Assembly (NCBI RefSeq): GCF_022539505.1
Contig: NC_061508.1
Span: forward strand, 90,747,276-90,811,275
Length of the DNA: 64,000 bases
From: Lolium rigidum
Taxonomy: Eukaryota; Streptophyta; Magnoliopsida; Poales; Poaceae
Direction of reading: 5' to 3'
Shown: one piece after another, positions 35,601 through 47,218 of the stretch
Layout: every line of letters starts with the position of its first letter
Position numbering within the stretch: position 1 is the stretch's first letter
The notes under the pieces: generated by a model
Databases searched by the model: none
The model's input: only the letters and a program-made list of their open reading frames with translations
What the model was told of the DNA's origin: nothing
Translations under genes and position numbers: made by a program

Positions 35601-36030
35601 GAGCATCTCCAGTCGCGTCCCTCAAAAAGCGTCCGGCACAAATGATTTGGGGCACGTTTGGGACCGCGCCGGACAAAAAGAGACCAAAAATCTGTACAAA
35701 AAAGAGGCCCTTCCCAGCCGCGTCCCTCAAACAGCGTCCGGATGCATGCATTTTAATAGAGGAGACCACCCCATGTGGGAAAAGTAGGTGAGAGAAAGTG
35801 TGGGAAAAGAGACTAGCATGTGGGGACTAGGGGCTGCATGCATGCATCCGGACGTTGTTTTGTGTCCGAGCGTCCCCGGTAGAGACTCTATGCATAGAGT
35901 CTCTACCGGGGACGCCGGACGCAGAATGAGGCGCTAATTAGCTTTGGGGGACGCAACTGGACAATTTTTCCCCCCATTTCTTGTCCGCGGTCCCCCAAAC
36001 CTCATTTGGGGGACGCGACTGGAGATGCTC
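35601..36030. mobile_element. Harbinger/Tourist-type MITE, TSD taa
   Basis: Terminal inverted repeats gagcatctccagtcgcgtcc (35601-35620) and the exact complement ending at 36030; taa at 35598-35600 and 36031-36033. TAA/TTA target duplications mark PIF/Harbinger elements. At 430 bp and without coding capacity it is a MITE. The matching duplicated segment B has an empty site. Confidence 0.92.
35870..35915. repeat. 46-bp perfect palindrome
   Basis: gcgtccccggtagagactct and its complement meet at a central atgcat with no spacer, inside the MITE. Confidence 0.95.
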
Positions 36031-36584
36031 TAAGGTTTTGGTAGAGGTCTTTTCTTCTGCCTCGACTTCAATGGAGACGACACCGTATACAGCAAGTGAT
36101 TTTTGGCTTCTGTTCGATCGGAAATCTCTTTCCTAATATCAATGGTGTTGAAAGATTAAAATTCTTTGTACGGTCCTTAAGATCTCGCTTCACCAAATCG
36201 ACTTTGCTTCACTAGATTGATTTAGGCACAATATTATGTCATGGAAACAGAAAAATTTTAACGACCTCAAAGTAGCTCACCTATCTTTACCATGTATTCT
36301 ATTTGCTACTGCAAATATATATGGTATTGATTGCCAAAAAAACTTCAATTCCTTATAAACTCTTCATAATTAATGAGATGCGGAAAATATTTATTTTTCC
36401 TCCATTTAAAATATAATTCAAGTAGACAATAATAAAGAAGAACTACAATCTTTAAACCACTTTCAAAATTAAGATTGATGAAGTTTACTGATCCAACAAT
36501 TAAGTTCTTCGTCCATTAAGAATTATAAGATATTTTATTATAGACTATATAATGAATGAATAAAACATAAAATGCCATGCATGC

Positions 36585-37680
36585 ATATGGCCGGGAGAGC
36601 ATGTGTTCGTTTCCTTACCTCTTCCTCTGAAAACGACATGGATGTCACTTGGATATCAGCAACTTGGCAACCTGCGCCGCATGCGGTCTCTCGGTTCAAT
36701 TAATTCGCCAAGGGGAAGAAAAGAAGTTGAGAGGTTCGAGCAACTATACCGTTAGAGAAAAAAAAGTTAAAAGTGTGCAAGAGTAGTTGTCTTTGCTTTC
36801 ACTTAACCTCTTGTTAACCTACTAAGCTTCGTTTCCTAGTTAGATTAGGTTAGAGCTTTGGCAACCGTTGATTTTTTGGCCTCCGTCTCAACGAAGATAG
36901 CGTCATCTACAATAAGTGATATTCGGTCTTTCACCCGACAAGAGACGTTTTACCGGACGTCAACTGTGGTGTTGTAATATTAAAATTCTCTAGGTACTTT
37001 AGATCGTTTTTGAATCTTTTCTCATGGTTGCCGCGAGAAGGATTGTCTCGCAATATTTGTCCCGGATGCTACATCCTCGATAATGGTGATTCGTACATTC
37101 AACTCTACGACGACACCGAGCAGACTGTTCGGTTGCTTTTACCTGGCATACCAGTGTTCGTACTCTTGCCAAGTTAAATAATTCAATGGCTACGTGCCTA
37201 CACGTAGCCTTAGAATTGCATCTAAAATTAATATATGGCCATATGGGAGAACCTTCATCGGTATGTGCTTCAGGTATATATGTGGTTTGCTATATATTGT
37301 ATCAAGAAAAGAAAAGTTTGAAGATCTTGAAGATTTGTCTATTCTTTTAAACTTTATTTTTTAATCTCCGCAGATAGCTCATGTATCTCTACCACATACT
37401 ATTTGCTACTACTGAAAATATATATGGTTTGAATTGTTAAAAAAATGCTTCGTTTCCTTGTAAAACTCTTCTTAATTAATGCGATACGGAAAACCCTTAA
37501 TTTGCCTCGTTTCAAGAAAATTCATGTGGACAATAACAAGGAAGAACTACAACCTCAAACCACTGCCTAAATTAAGATGGATGAACTTTATTAATCTAAC
37601 GGTTAAGTCTTCCTCCTTTCTGAGTTATAAGATATATTAGATATTTTAATAGACTGCATATATATGAATAAAGAGTTAAA
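36585..37680. repeat. Tandem duplication upstream of LOX, copy B
   Basis: Second copy of the segment at 35340-36580, without the MITE but with about 300 bp of extra sequence around 37010-37330. It ends about 0.5 kb before the lipoxygenase start codon. Confidence 0.8.
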
Positions 37681-38205
37681 GACGCACTAAAATACGTCTA
37701 AATATAAAGCATATGATTTAGAACTTCGAACATCTTATAGTTCGGAATAGACTGACAATTAAGCTGTAAGGTAAGGCAAGGACTATCAATTGTCGACGAC
37801 CTTAGCCACTCCAGGTTTTTGATACAACAGTACCCCCTTCGTGAAGCTAAACCCTGTTTAGCTCGCAACTTTTCTGACAAGGCCACTTGGCGTGTGGAAA
37901 AGCGTGTAGGCGAAAAGCAATGCTAGGACTTGTAGCCGGTCATAGGCGATAGTAACATGCATCCGACGATCCACGTACTGCCATTTTCGACCAGAAACCC
38001 AAGGGATCGGAGTCCATTCAGAAAAGAAAAAGAAACCCTTCATTCAACTTTCACTGTCCCACGCCCATGTCCAAGCCCTGCTCACCAACGCAGCAACGCA
38101 CACACGCAAGCCTCCTACGAATTTATTAGACACGCCGCGAGATCGGACGAGATCGCACGGGACATACGTCTACCCATATTGCCAGAGCTAGCTATAAAAC
38201 CATCC
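37681..38205 (+). promoter_or_regulatory. Proximal 5' region of the lipoxygenase gene
   Basis: Contains aatataaagcatatg near 37700 and a TATA-like ctataaaac at 38192-38200. The latter is only about 6 bp before the start codon, so it is unlikely to drive an mRNA containing that ATG. I cannot place the transcription start. Confidence 0.35.
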
Positions 38206-41200
38206 ATGTCGTCGCTTCCTCTACTCAAACCAACCTACAGCCTCCACCAGAGCCACCACCATAACTGCGCGAGCCGTCGCCGCATCCTCCCTTCCTCCAT
38301 CTCCTCCTCCACCTTCAGCAGCAGCCTCCCGTCGTCGTCGCTCCCCGCCGGCAGAACGCGGAGGCAGACCGTGCGCTGTGCATCGTCGCCGACGACCTCC
38401 TCTGTCGGACCATCCCAGCCGGTGCCAAGCAGCAGCGGCGGCGGTTCTGCAATGGCCGGAAAGGGCGGCGCTTCCGTGCGCGTGAAGGCGGTGGCCAGGG
38501 TCAAGGTCACCGTCGGCGGGTTCCTCGATGGTCTGAGGCCGTCCAGGACGCTCGATGACATCAAGGACCTCATCGGCAGGTCGCTCGAGCTTCAGCTCGT
38601 CAGCGCCGAGCTTGATGCCAGTAAGCATACTACCCCTTCTACCATTACTATTCGCATTCGTGCATGTACGCATATACTTTTGCATGGCCTTGTATATTTC
38701 GTTCCTGGAATCTCGATCGAGCATACACATATATATACGTGCATCGACTATTTTGTACTCCCATCGTACGTAGTTGGAAAAAGCTATCTCTAAGTGGCAA
38801 GTACAGATCATGAACTATATATGGCCAAGCACATGTGTTTTTTCATCTACTACTATTAGAGATGTTGGTAAGAGTATACACTATGAAAAAGATCAAATGA
38901 CTGATCGGCCCTGTCAGCGTGGTACACACGGTAGAATTAATTGACCTCTCACAAACAAGGTTTGAATAAACCAACAAACTAACCAGCTCCATAGCTTTAC
39001 ATTGAAGCAAAGACCAGAGATCTACCGAGATACATCGATGCAAAAGTTTTCCTACCATGGATGGTCGATCATGGATTCCTCCGAGTTCGGAAATATAAGA
39101 CGATTTGAAATTTAATCATGTTTCACGCATTTACTAAGTGTGGGTCTAGCAACTCGACCGGAAGTTCAATTTCACCGGAAGAGTCAAGCATAAATTATTT
39201 AGCGACTAGACCTAATTTTGTTACCAAAACAAGTTTATATATGGATCACTTCTTCCCTCAAAAAAATGGATCACTTCTGGAACCATATTTTTTTTTTTTT
39301 TTGCGAAAACTTCTGGAACCATATCGATCAGAGGTTGAGACGCAATCTTAGCAACCCTAATGGTAAACTAGTAGGTGCGACTTGTCTCCATATGTCAGTA
39401 GAAAATTTGGCCGATGCATCGGTGTAAAGGTCCTCATGTCATTTTCCAGACAACGTACGTACTGATCCAGTTACTTGTTGGATGATGGATGGTCGTCATC
39501 CAGCTACGTACTACTCAAAGCTAGTTGATGTGCTTAATCAATATTCATCGCACACTAATATGCCTTTTGTTCCTGCGAATGCAGAGACGGGAAAGGAGAA
39601 ACAGACGGTGAAGAGCTACGCCCATAAGGTGGCCGATGACGAGATCGACATCGTCACCTACGAGGCCGAGTTCAGCGTGCCGGCGGGCTACGGCGCCATC
39701 GGCGCCGTGCTGGTCGGCAACGAGCACGGCACGGAGATGTTGCTGGAAGACCTGAAGGTTGTCACGGCCGGAGACTCGGCGGCGCCGCTCGTCATCCGGT
39801 GCGACTCCTGGCTGCCGCCCAAGTCCGGCGACGCCAAGCGCGTCTTCTTCGCCAACAAGGTAATTGAGTCGCGTCGCATTTGGAAGATTTAATGAACACG
39901 ATCTGTATATAGATAGGTAACGTGATCTAAGTTAGCTTCTGATCTTGGTGGAGTTAAATACTCTGACCGAGACTGGAGCAAATGTGATAATCCAAGATCT
40001 AAGCGAAGGTTGCTTTCGAGAGTCGATCGATCTAGGCAATCATGCATATGTTCTATAGTTAAGAGAGTGTGTACATTCGTAAGTAAAGCAAGATTAACAG
40101 GCTAGCAAATCATGGTCATGTACTGAAATTAATAGAGGTCAAATCTCACTAGGGTAGAGGAAAAGGTTGGTGTAGAGCTATTGGTTTCCAGGCTTCCACG
40201 TACGAGATCATAGTGCTATATTTTCTTGTCATTACTAAATGCCCATATATACATCCCAAACCCATTTTTTAAAAGTTTGGTGGTTGTGATCTCGAGTGAT
40301 AGGTACGTGCATGCCCCGCTCGTATAGAATTTCCGCCCGTACGCGTGTCCGAAGCATGTGACATGCAAATTAGCTAATCGTAGATCTTGTCAACTAGTCG
40401 TTAGATCGAGCCGTAGTACGTGGCTGAATTGTCCTGTATGTACGCTTGACCGGCCAATTTATCGATCGCTCATCGATTTAACCGGTGCAAGAGAATATTT
40501 TCTCCGTTTTTTTGTTGTTTCGTTTGAAAGTTACCATGAATCACATTATCTCATCTAACATCGCTAGTCTAGTAAACTTATGTTCTACCGCTGAAATGCT
40601 CAATCTTGATCGTTCGCGCAGCCGTACCTGCCAAGCCAGACTCCTCCGGGGCTCCAGACCTACCGGAAGACCGACCTGGTGAAGAAGCGCGGCGACGGCA
40701 CCGGCAAGAGGCAGTCCAGCGACCGGATCTACGACTTCGACGTGTACAACGACCTCGGCAACCCCGACGCCGGCGCCGACAGCGCCCGCCCCGTCCTCGG
40801 CGGCAACAAGCAGTTCCCTTACCCGCGCCGCAACCGCACCGGCCGTCCCCCGTCCGCCAAGGACCCGGAGTCGGAGGCGAGGGCCGGCGACGTGTACGTG
40901 CCGAGGGACGAGGCGTTCTCCGAGGAGAAGAACACGCAGTTCGCGCTCAAGACGCTGCAGTCGGTGCTCCACGCCGCCGTGCCGGCCGTGCAGTCCACGC
41001 TCATCGACAGCAACCAGGGATTCCCCTCCTTCTTCGTCATCGACAAGCTGTTCGAGGACGGTGTCCAGCTGCCGCGCGCTGAAGAGCTCGGATTCCTCCG
41101 CAGCGCCGTCCCCCGCCTCCTCGAGCTCCTCCGCGACGGCCCTGGCGACCAGATCCTCCTCTTCGACACCCCCGCCAATGTCCAAAGTACGTACCGGCCG

Positions 41201-43008
41201 GCGGCCGTAATCACACTACCTCAGAAAAGTGTAACTGCAGTTCAAAGAAAAGTGCAACTCGGTTCAGTTGCACTTTTCTGTTAAAAAGTGCAGAAAAGTG
41301 TCATTGCACTTTTTAACAGAAAAGTGCAACTCAAGTACTTTTTTGTAAGTGACTTAGACTTAAGAAAATCTCAGTTGACTGAGACATAGCAAAACCGTAA
41401 TACTATACTGAATGAATACTGATCAGCACATGCACGAATGTATTCTAAGTTTCTAACTGTGTGTTGATTACAAATGCAGAGGACAAGTTCGCGTGGCTAA
41501 GGGACGAGGAGTTCGCGAGGGAGGCGCTTGCCGGGATCAACCCGTACGCCATCGAGCTCGTCACGGAGTTTCCTCTGAAGAGCAAGCTGGACCCGGCGGT
41601 GTACGGGCCGGCGGAGTCGGCGATCACCGCCGAGCTGCTGGAGGCGCAGATGGGCCACGTGATGACGGTGGCGGAGGCGGTCAAGAGCAAGAGGCTCTTC
41701 ATGCTGGACTTCCACGACCTGTTCATCCCCTACGTGCACAAGATCCGTGCCATAGAGCACACCACCATGTACGGTTCCCGCACGCTCTTCTTCCTCTGCG
41801 ACGACGGCACCCTCCGCCTGCTGGCCATCGAGCTCACCCGCCCGGCGTCCCCGTCGTTGCCGCAGTGGAGGCAGGTGTTCACCCCGTCCACGGACACCAC
41901 CAAGTCCTGGCTCTGGCGCATGGCCAAGGCCCACGTCCGCGCGCACGACGCCGGCCACCACGAGCTCGTCACCCACTGGCTGCGCACGCACTGCGCCGTC
42001 GAGCCCTACATCATCGCCGCCAACCGGCAGCTCAGCGAGATGCACCCCATCTACCGGCTGCTGCACCCGCACTTCCGCTACACCATGCGGATCAACGCGC
42101 TCGCGCGGTCGGCGCTGATCAACGGCGGCGGGATCATCGAGCTCACCTTCTCGCCGCAGAAGTACGCCATGGAGCTCAGCTCCGTCGCGTACGACAAGCT
42201 CTGGCGCTTCGACATGGAGGCCCTTCCGGCCGACCTCGTCCGCAGGGGGATGGCGGAGGAGGACCCCACGGCAGAGCACGGCCTCAAGCTCGCCATCAAG
42301 GACTACCCGTTCGCCAACGACGGGCTGCTCATCTGGGACGCCATCAAGGCGTGGGTGCAGGCGTACGTGTCACGGTACTACCCTGACGCAGCCACCGTCG
42401 CCGCCGACGCGGAGCTGCAGGCTTTCTGGAACGAGGTGCGCACCGTCGGCCACGGCGACAAGAAGGACGCGCCCTGGTGGCCGGAGATGGACACGCCGGA
42501 GAGCCTCGCGCATACGCTCACCACCATCATCTGGGTCGCGGCGGCGCACCACGCGGCCGTCAACTTCGGTCAGTACGACTTCGGAGGGTACTTCCCGAAC
42601 CGCCCTTCCATCGCGCGCACCAACATGCCGGTGGAGGAGCCCGTGGATGCCGTGGCGTTCGAGAAGTTCCTTGACAACCCGGACCAGGCGCTCCGGGAGT
42701 GCTTCCCGTCGCAGGTGCAGGCGACGCTGGTGATGGCCGTGCTGGACGTGCTGTCCAGCCACTCCCCCGACGAGGAGTACCTGGGAGGGATGGAGACCGC
42801 GCCATGGGGAAACGACGCCGCTGTGCAGGCAGCGTATCAGAAGTTCAACGAGCAGCTCAAGGAGGTGGAGGGGATCATCGACGGCCGGAACAAGAACAGG
42901 AAGCTCAAGAACCGATGCGGCGCTGGCATCTTGCCGTACCAGCTCATGAAGCCATTCTCGCAGCCCGGTGTCACCGGCATGGGCATCCCCAACAGCACCT
43001 CCATATGA
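38206..43008 (+). CDS. LOX2: Plastidial 13-lipoxygenase, type 2 (RCI-1-like), four exons
   Basis: Predicted enzyme adds molecular oxygen to linoleic or linolenic acid at C-13 in the chloroplast, the first step toward jasmonate and green-leaf volatiles. Exons are 38206-38620, 39585-39859, 40622-41186 and 41480-43008; all introns are GT-AG and phases join cleanly into 927 residues plus stop. Residues 1-60 are rich in Ser and Arg with few acidic residues, as in a transit peptide. A PLAT/LH2 domain spans about 95-220 and the catalytic domain follows. Iron ligands H579, H584 (GHHELVTH), H776, N780 ([10 protein letters not shown]) and the C-terminal I927 (PNSTSI) are all present. Wording such as [21 protein letters not shown] and [14 protein letters not shown] is close to rice RCI-1 as I remember it. 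The frame is open upstream to an ATG at 37957; 38206 is preferred because it starts the transit peptide. No lesion is visible. Confidence 0.93.
41246..41331 (+). repeat. Overlapping perfect hairpins in LOX intron 3
   Basis: Arm 1 agaaaagtgcaact (41246-41259) is the exact complement of 41266-41279. The same middle arm, extended to 41292 (27 nt), is the exact complement of 41305-41331. Only one stem can form at a time. The intron is 293 bp (41187-41479), so the hairpins fill about a third of it. Confidence 0.93.
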
Positions 43009-43244
43009 TCCAAGACGAACTTTAATTAACAACATATATGCGTGAATCGATCTGGTAGATTTGTGCGTTCATTAATTAAAGCTTAGTATCCATTATTTCA
43101 TTTACGGTTGTATATCCAACTAATATATGTACAATTTAGATATTCAAAAAGTTGACATGTGTATATGCTTGTCTAGTATTGATTTGATAATTATCAGTCC
43201 TCTTAAAATTAGCTAAATTTCACTCACCTTTCCAACCATTAGTT
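43009..43244 (+). other. Lipoxygenase 3' flank
   Basis: AT-rich sequence after the stop, with several aatta and atatat runs but no canonical aataaa. The polyadenylation site cannot be placed. Confidence 0.35.
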
Positions 43245-43660
43245 TTTTTTAGGAAACAACAGGGACAATCGTCCACCTAAACTCAATTTTTCATTAAAGC
43301 GCGGGTTACAAAGGGGGCTTCAAGCCAACAACATAGGTCTGGGGCGGCATACCGCGCCCAACAAAGCTAGGGGGGGAGGGGGGGAGCTGGATACAGGGGG
43401 AGGGGAGTACATAATTAGGTCAGAAGCCAAAATCTAAGAGATATATTGACACCAGGCCATCAGAGTGCTCGTGTCGGTCCTAGAGGGAGCGCGAACGGCC
43501 CATAAGCGAAGGTGGTCGACCAGCATAGCTAGTATGCACGGAGTAGACATGAGATCCCAACCATTAGATTAGTGGGTCAAGATTTGTGCAGCCTGCGTGT
43601 CACTCTGTGTTCCCAGTACAAGCTTATTTTTTGTAGGGAGATCCTGTACAGCCGCGGCAC
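43245..43660 (-). mobile_element. LINE-like 3' tail fragment
   Basis: The minus strand reads cccgcgctttaatgaaaaat, ttgagtttaggtggacgatt and ends in a run of A at 43250-43244, which looks like a LINE 3' end with its poly(A) tail. No coding part remains. Confidence 0.45.
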
Positions 43661-43699
43661 AGCCGCACACCCAGGCAAGGGGTGTTAGGCCAGCCCAGT

Positions 43700-44180
43700 T
43701 TTTTGTTGCATTCGTATTTTATTTCCATTTTCTTTCATGTTATTTTCCAAAAATTAGTTAATTTTATTTCTGAACAATTTTCAAATTTGAAATTTTCAAT
43801 TTGAACAATTTTTTAATTCGAAAATTTTCATATTTAAACACTTTTTGAAAATGGACAGTTTTCAAATTTGCACATTTTTAAAAATCTGAATATTTTCTAA
43901 ATTCGAACATTTTTAAATTAAATAATTTTCTAACTTAATTTTTTTTCTTGATTGAACATTTTTATAAGATTTGATTTTTGAAATTTGAACAATGCACATT
44001 TTTCAAAATATGTTTGTAAGTTTGAATTTTTTTCAAAATTTTATTTTGAAATTTAAAAAATTTAAAATATGTACATTTTTTAAAATATGAACATTTTTTA
44101 ACATATGGACTTTTTAATTTAAATATTTAAAAAATCTGCAACCTTTTTTCAAATTTTGTATTTTTATTTTAAATCTTAAA
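43700..44180. repeat. AT-rich degenerate array (tttgaacattttt-like)
   Basis: Many imperfect copies of words such as aaatttgaacattttt, in shifting spacing. No reading frame. This is a common form of low-complexity DNA inside grass TEs. Confidence 0.6.
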
Positions 44181-44202
44181 ATAATAATAATAATAATAAT
44201 AA
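44181..44202. repeat. (ATA)n microsatellite
   Basis: About seven ata units in a row. Confidence 0.9.
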
Positions 44203-45489
44203 GAAACTGATTTTTTAAAACCCATAGCGCGCGCGTGGGTGTGCGACGCGAGGTATGCACCATCCTGGTGCGGTCTGTTGCGTTTGTCATGGGCAGGTTG
44301 CTCAGCTGTAAGTTTATTTCCTTGTGGTTTCTTGTTGCGTGGCATGTATGACAGTTGTTGAACTGTGGAAAAAAAAAGACAGTGTGCAATTGAACAGCCG
44401 AGGTTTCATCTATCATCTACTACTATAATTCAACAGTTTTGAATTGGACCAAGAGCATCACGACAACTTTCTCGGCATTGTTCTAGAACCATCCGGTTCT
44501 CTCTTTTTTCAGGAAAAATTAAAGAAAAGAAGAGCTCAGCTCACAATCCACGAGTCGTTTGCTGGCAGAGGAACAAAGGTTGCGAGCAGAAGGATGAGGT
44601 GTGGCAGCAGAAAACTCCTCTCCTCCCTACCTCCCGGCTGGATCTCTAATCAGCCTAGGCGCAACTCTGCTACTACCGGCCACCTATCCCGTGCCAACGT
44701 CCCAACCCCCATAGCGCCCTGCCGTGCGGCACTACCTCCACAGCCGCACTGCCCTACCTTGTGCCTCCGCCCCAGTGGACCGGTGCAACCCTACCATGCG
44801 TCAGCGCCTCCCCGAGCCCGCCCCACCCTGTCGCCCTGCATCATACCTTCGCTGCTCCGTCGCCATTCGTCGCCTCCCCGCAGTCGCCATTCGTCGCCTC
44901 CCCGCAGTCGCCATCGTGGACTCGACGCAGCAGCATGCCCGCACGAGCGTGTGATCCCCATCGAGGACCCCCATTACGGATAATTGTTGTGATTTCTTCA
45001 ATCGTGATGTGTGACCCTCTGCACAACATCAGGAAAAAATGTGCTGATTATTTTTTCATCGTGATTCATACTTAATTCAGCTATTGTCTACATTTCTCAT
45101 TTGTTCTTCACGGTCAGTTCTAATTTTTTATGTGCACACCTTTTTCACTGATATCAAATGCATATATGCTTTCTTGAGGTAGTCAGGTGATTTAAAACCT
45201 TACTTCAGGTATATATCTTTACAATGAATTTGGCTATGTATCATATGTGTTTACTTTGTCTGGTTTCAAGTTATTGCCTTATCATATTCTTTCATTTGTA
45301 GAATAAAGAGTCCCCCTTTGTTAGTGAACAAATTTGCAAATTTGGACAATTTTCTTATGGTAATTGGCTTGCTCTATGTATAGGAAATGACAATCAGATT
45401 AGGCATATGTTGTGTACTTTGATCGAGTTATTTACCATTCGTGTCAGCTCATAGCTACTTGTGATTACCACTTTAGAACATATTTTTAG
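44203..45489. other. No gene; proline-rich frame and tandem 24-mer
   Basis: A plus-strand frame at 44444-44983 is rich in Pro, Arg and Ser without a domain and is probably chance in GC-rich DNA. A 24-bp unit (gtcgccattcgtcgcctccc plus cgca) is repeated twice at 44859-44906. The rest is AT-rich and featureless. Confidence 0.35.
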
Positions 45490-46033
45490 TTACCACTTTT
45501 TTACCAGTTCATTTTTCCAGCACAAAAACTTTGTTAGCATAAATACTTGGATATGAAGAAGCTTTCCTGATTCCGGAGTCTGCCCTATCACCGGTATCGT
45601 TGCTCGCGTTGTCGATGCTCTAGGTCCTCGGGTGCCGAGACACCAGATCCAACACGTTGCTACTGGTTGTCGATGCTGATCTGAAGGATACCCCGCCAAG
45701 TAACTCGACGAGATCTCCCAAGCTTGCCATTGATCCGACGCTGCTCCTTTCCATCTTGTCCGACCATTTACCACCCCTCGATCCGATCGATGATGTTGAT
45801 GAAGATCTTGATGATACTGATGCTTCCGTCGTCGACTCCGAACGGATCGGTTCCGACCGGCGAAAACTTGCTTGTGTTTTGATGCAGCTCCCGATCGTCA
45901 GATCCCTCCCTCGGCCAAAGTCGCCAGAAGCCGGGAGAAGGGTGGGTGGGTGTGGATGAAAAATTGTGGATTCGAAGAGCACCTGATCCCCTAATCTAGT
46001 CGATTTTTTGCCTGAAGAAGAGGTCGCTGATAA
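45490..46033 (-). pseudogene. Coding-like fragment after the CRM-type LTR, possibly a gag leader
   Basis: The minus strand has a Ser-rich frame with MASLGDLVELLGGVSF, SNVLDLVSRHPRT and, in the next frame, GIRKASSYPSIYANKVFVL. It directly follows the CA end of the LTR and begins near gttatcagcga, which loosely resembles a tRNA-iMet primer site. I do not recognise the protein. Confidence 0.3.
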
Positions 46034-47218
46034 CTGCAAGAACACATATCAATTGTAGCTAGTTTCGAAATAAGAGTATCAAACCACGAGAAGCTACTAG
46101 TTAGGGTCTTAATGCCCCTTTTCACTATCTACTAAATATTACTTATAAATTGTGATAAGGGGTGGCCCGATCTTCTCAGTAAGCAACGGTGGTGATGATG
46201 ATCACGGGGCGAACACAGCGGAGATAACTTGATAAAGTGGATGATAACTTGTATGAAGCAACGAGATCTCTCGATTGGTCCATGTCGCCAATGCAACAGC
46301 TCTCGGCCCTGCAAGATATTCGCAACTCCACACACTTGCGCACGTAGCCGCCGACCACGAAGCGGCAAGTTGCAACCTTCTAATTCCCAATGGAACAACA
46401 GATCACACAAGACTTTCAGAGATTTACACCAAATCAAAGCAATATGGTGTAGGATTCAATAGAGTTGCAAAGCAAACAACTATGAACTAGGGTTTATCTT
46501 AAACGTGGTCTAAAGCAACTTTGGGGGCGTCCTGGGCACTTATATAGGGGTTCAGGACGACTTCAGGTCGAAAAAGTCTGAAAATAACCGACCCAGAATA
46601 GATCTGGTCGAGACAGATTCGGACTCGGCCGGCCTGGGGGCCGGTTGACCGGTTCTGGGACCGGTCGGCCCGGTTCAAATCGGACCTGGCACCGGGTGGA
46701 AACCGGGCGACACGTCTTGGCTTACTGGACAGTTCCCCGGTTGGCACAAGCAGGAAATCCGGTTTGGACCGGATGGATCCGGCGTGGAAGCCGGTCGGAC
46801 CGGCCCTGGGGCCGGATGGCCCGGCGGCACGGTCGGTTGACCGGGCCTGGCGCCGGCCTGAACATCTCCTCCTCTCGCGCATGCCTCCCGCTCCTCCCTC
46901 GCGCGTCCATGGGATGTCTTCATGTCCAGCTCCATGTCTAGCTTCACGTCCATGTTCTTGTCCAGCTGCTCCTCTCCTCCTCGTGCGATGCTTGGTTCCT
47001 CTTCATACCTGATCATACATAAGTAATACGACTTAAGAAGTATAAAGTTCTCATCGATCAAAGTATCACATAGGAACAAGTTCACCTGTTGCTTAAGTAG
47101 CTTCGCACGAGCTCGTGTCATTGGTCCAATCCTGACTTCATTGGACTTGAGCTTCACAGCAGCATCATCTTCATCTTGCAATGACGGAGGTAGTAGTGTG
47201 GTAGGGATGTCCTCATCA
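46034..47218 (-). repeat. CRM-type chromovirus 3' LTR
   Basis: On the minus strand it begins TGATGAGGACATCCCTACC at 47218, right after the polypurine tract gaaggggggaga. TGATGARGACATCC is how CRM/CRR LTRs start. It has a TATA box (ctatataagtgc, near 46540-46548). The first part is protein coding: DDEDIPT and GPMTRARAKLLKQQV, the CR motif that ends CRM integrases. The lower end, a CA at 46034, is a best guess. Confidence 0.75.

Larger units (their letters stand above)
35340..36580. repeat. Tandem duplication upstream of LOX, copy A
   Basis: Aligns with 36585-37680 in the same direction: shared blocks include cctgaaaacgacatg-like, cagcaacttggcaacctgcg, agaaaagaagttgagagg, gttaaaagtgtgc, agagtagttgtctttg, and later atatatggt, aactcttcttaattaatg-like and attataagat. 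The copy carries a 430-bp MITE absent from copy B. No coding frame is shared. Confidence 0.8.

Noticed and set aside
37957..38205. N-terminal extension of the lipoxygenase from an upstream in-frame ATG
   Set aside because: The extra 83 residues do not resemble a lipoxygenase N-terminus, whereas the 38206 start gives a normal transit peptide; kept only as an open question.
41493..42386. 297-codon alternative plus frame inside exon 4
   Set aside because: Arg/His/Pro-rich out-of-frame reading of the lipoxygenase exon, no domain.
42370..43035. Long minus-strand open frame opposite lipoxygenase exon 4 (also one at 41497-42279)
   Set aside because: Antisense shadow of GC-rich coding DNA; the plus strand encodes conserved lipoxygenase motifs throughout.
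44444..44983. 179-codon proline-rich frame
   Set aside because: Low-complexity GC-rich DNA with an internal tandem repeat; no domain and no splice or promoter context.
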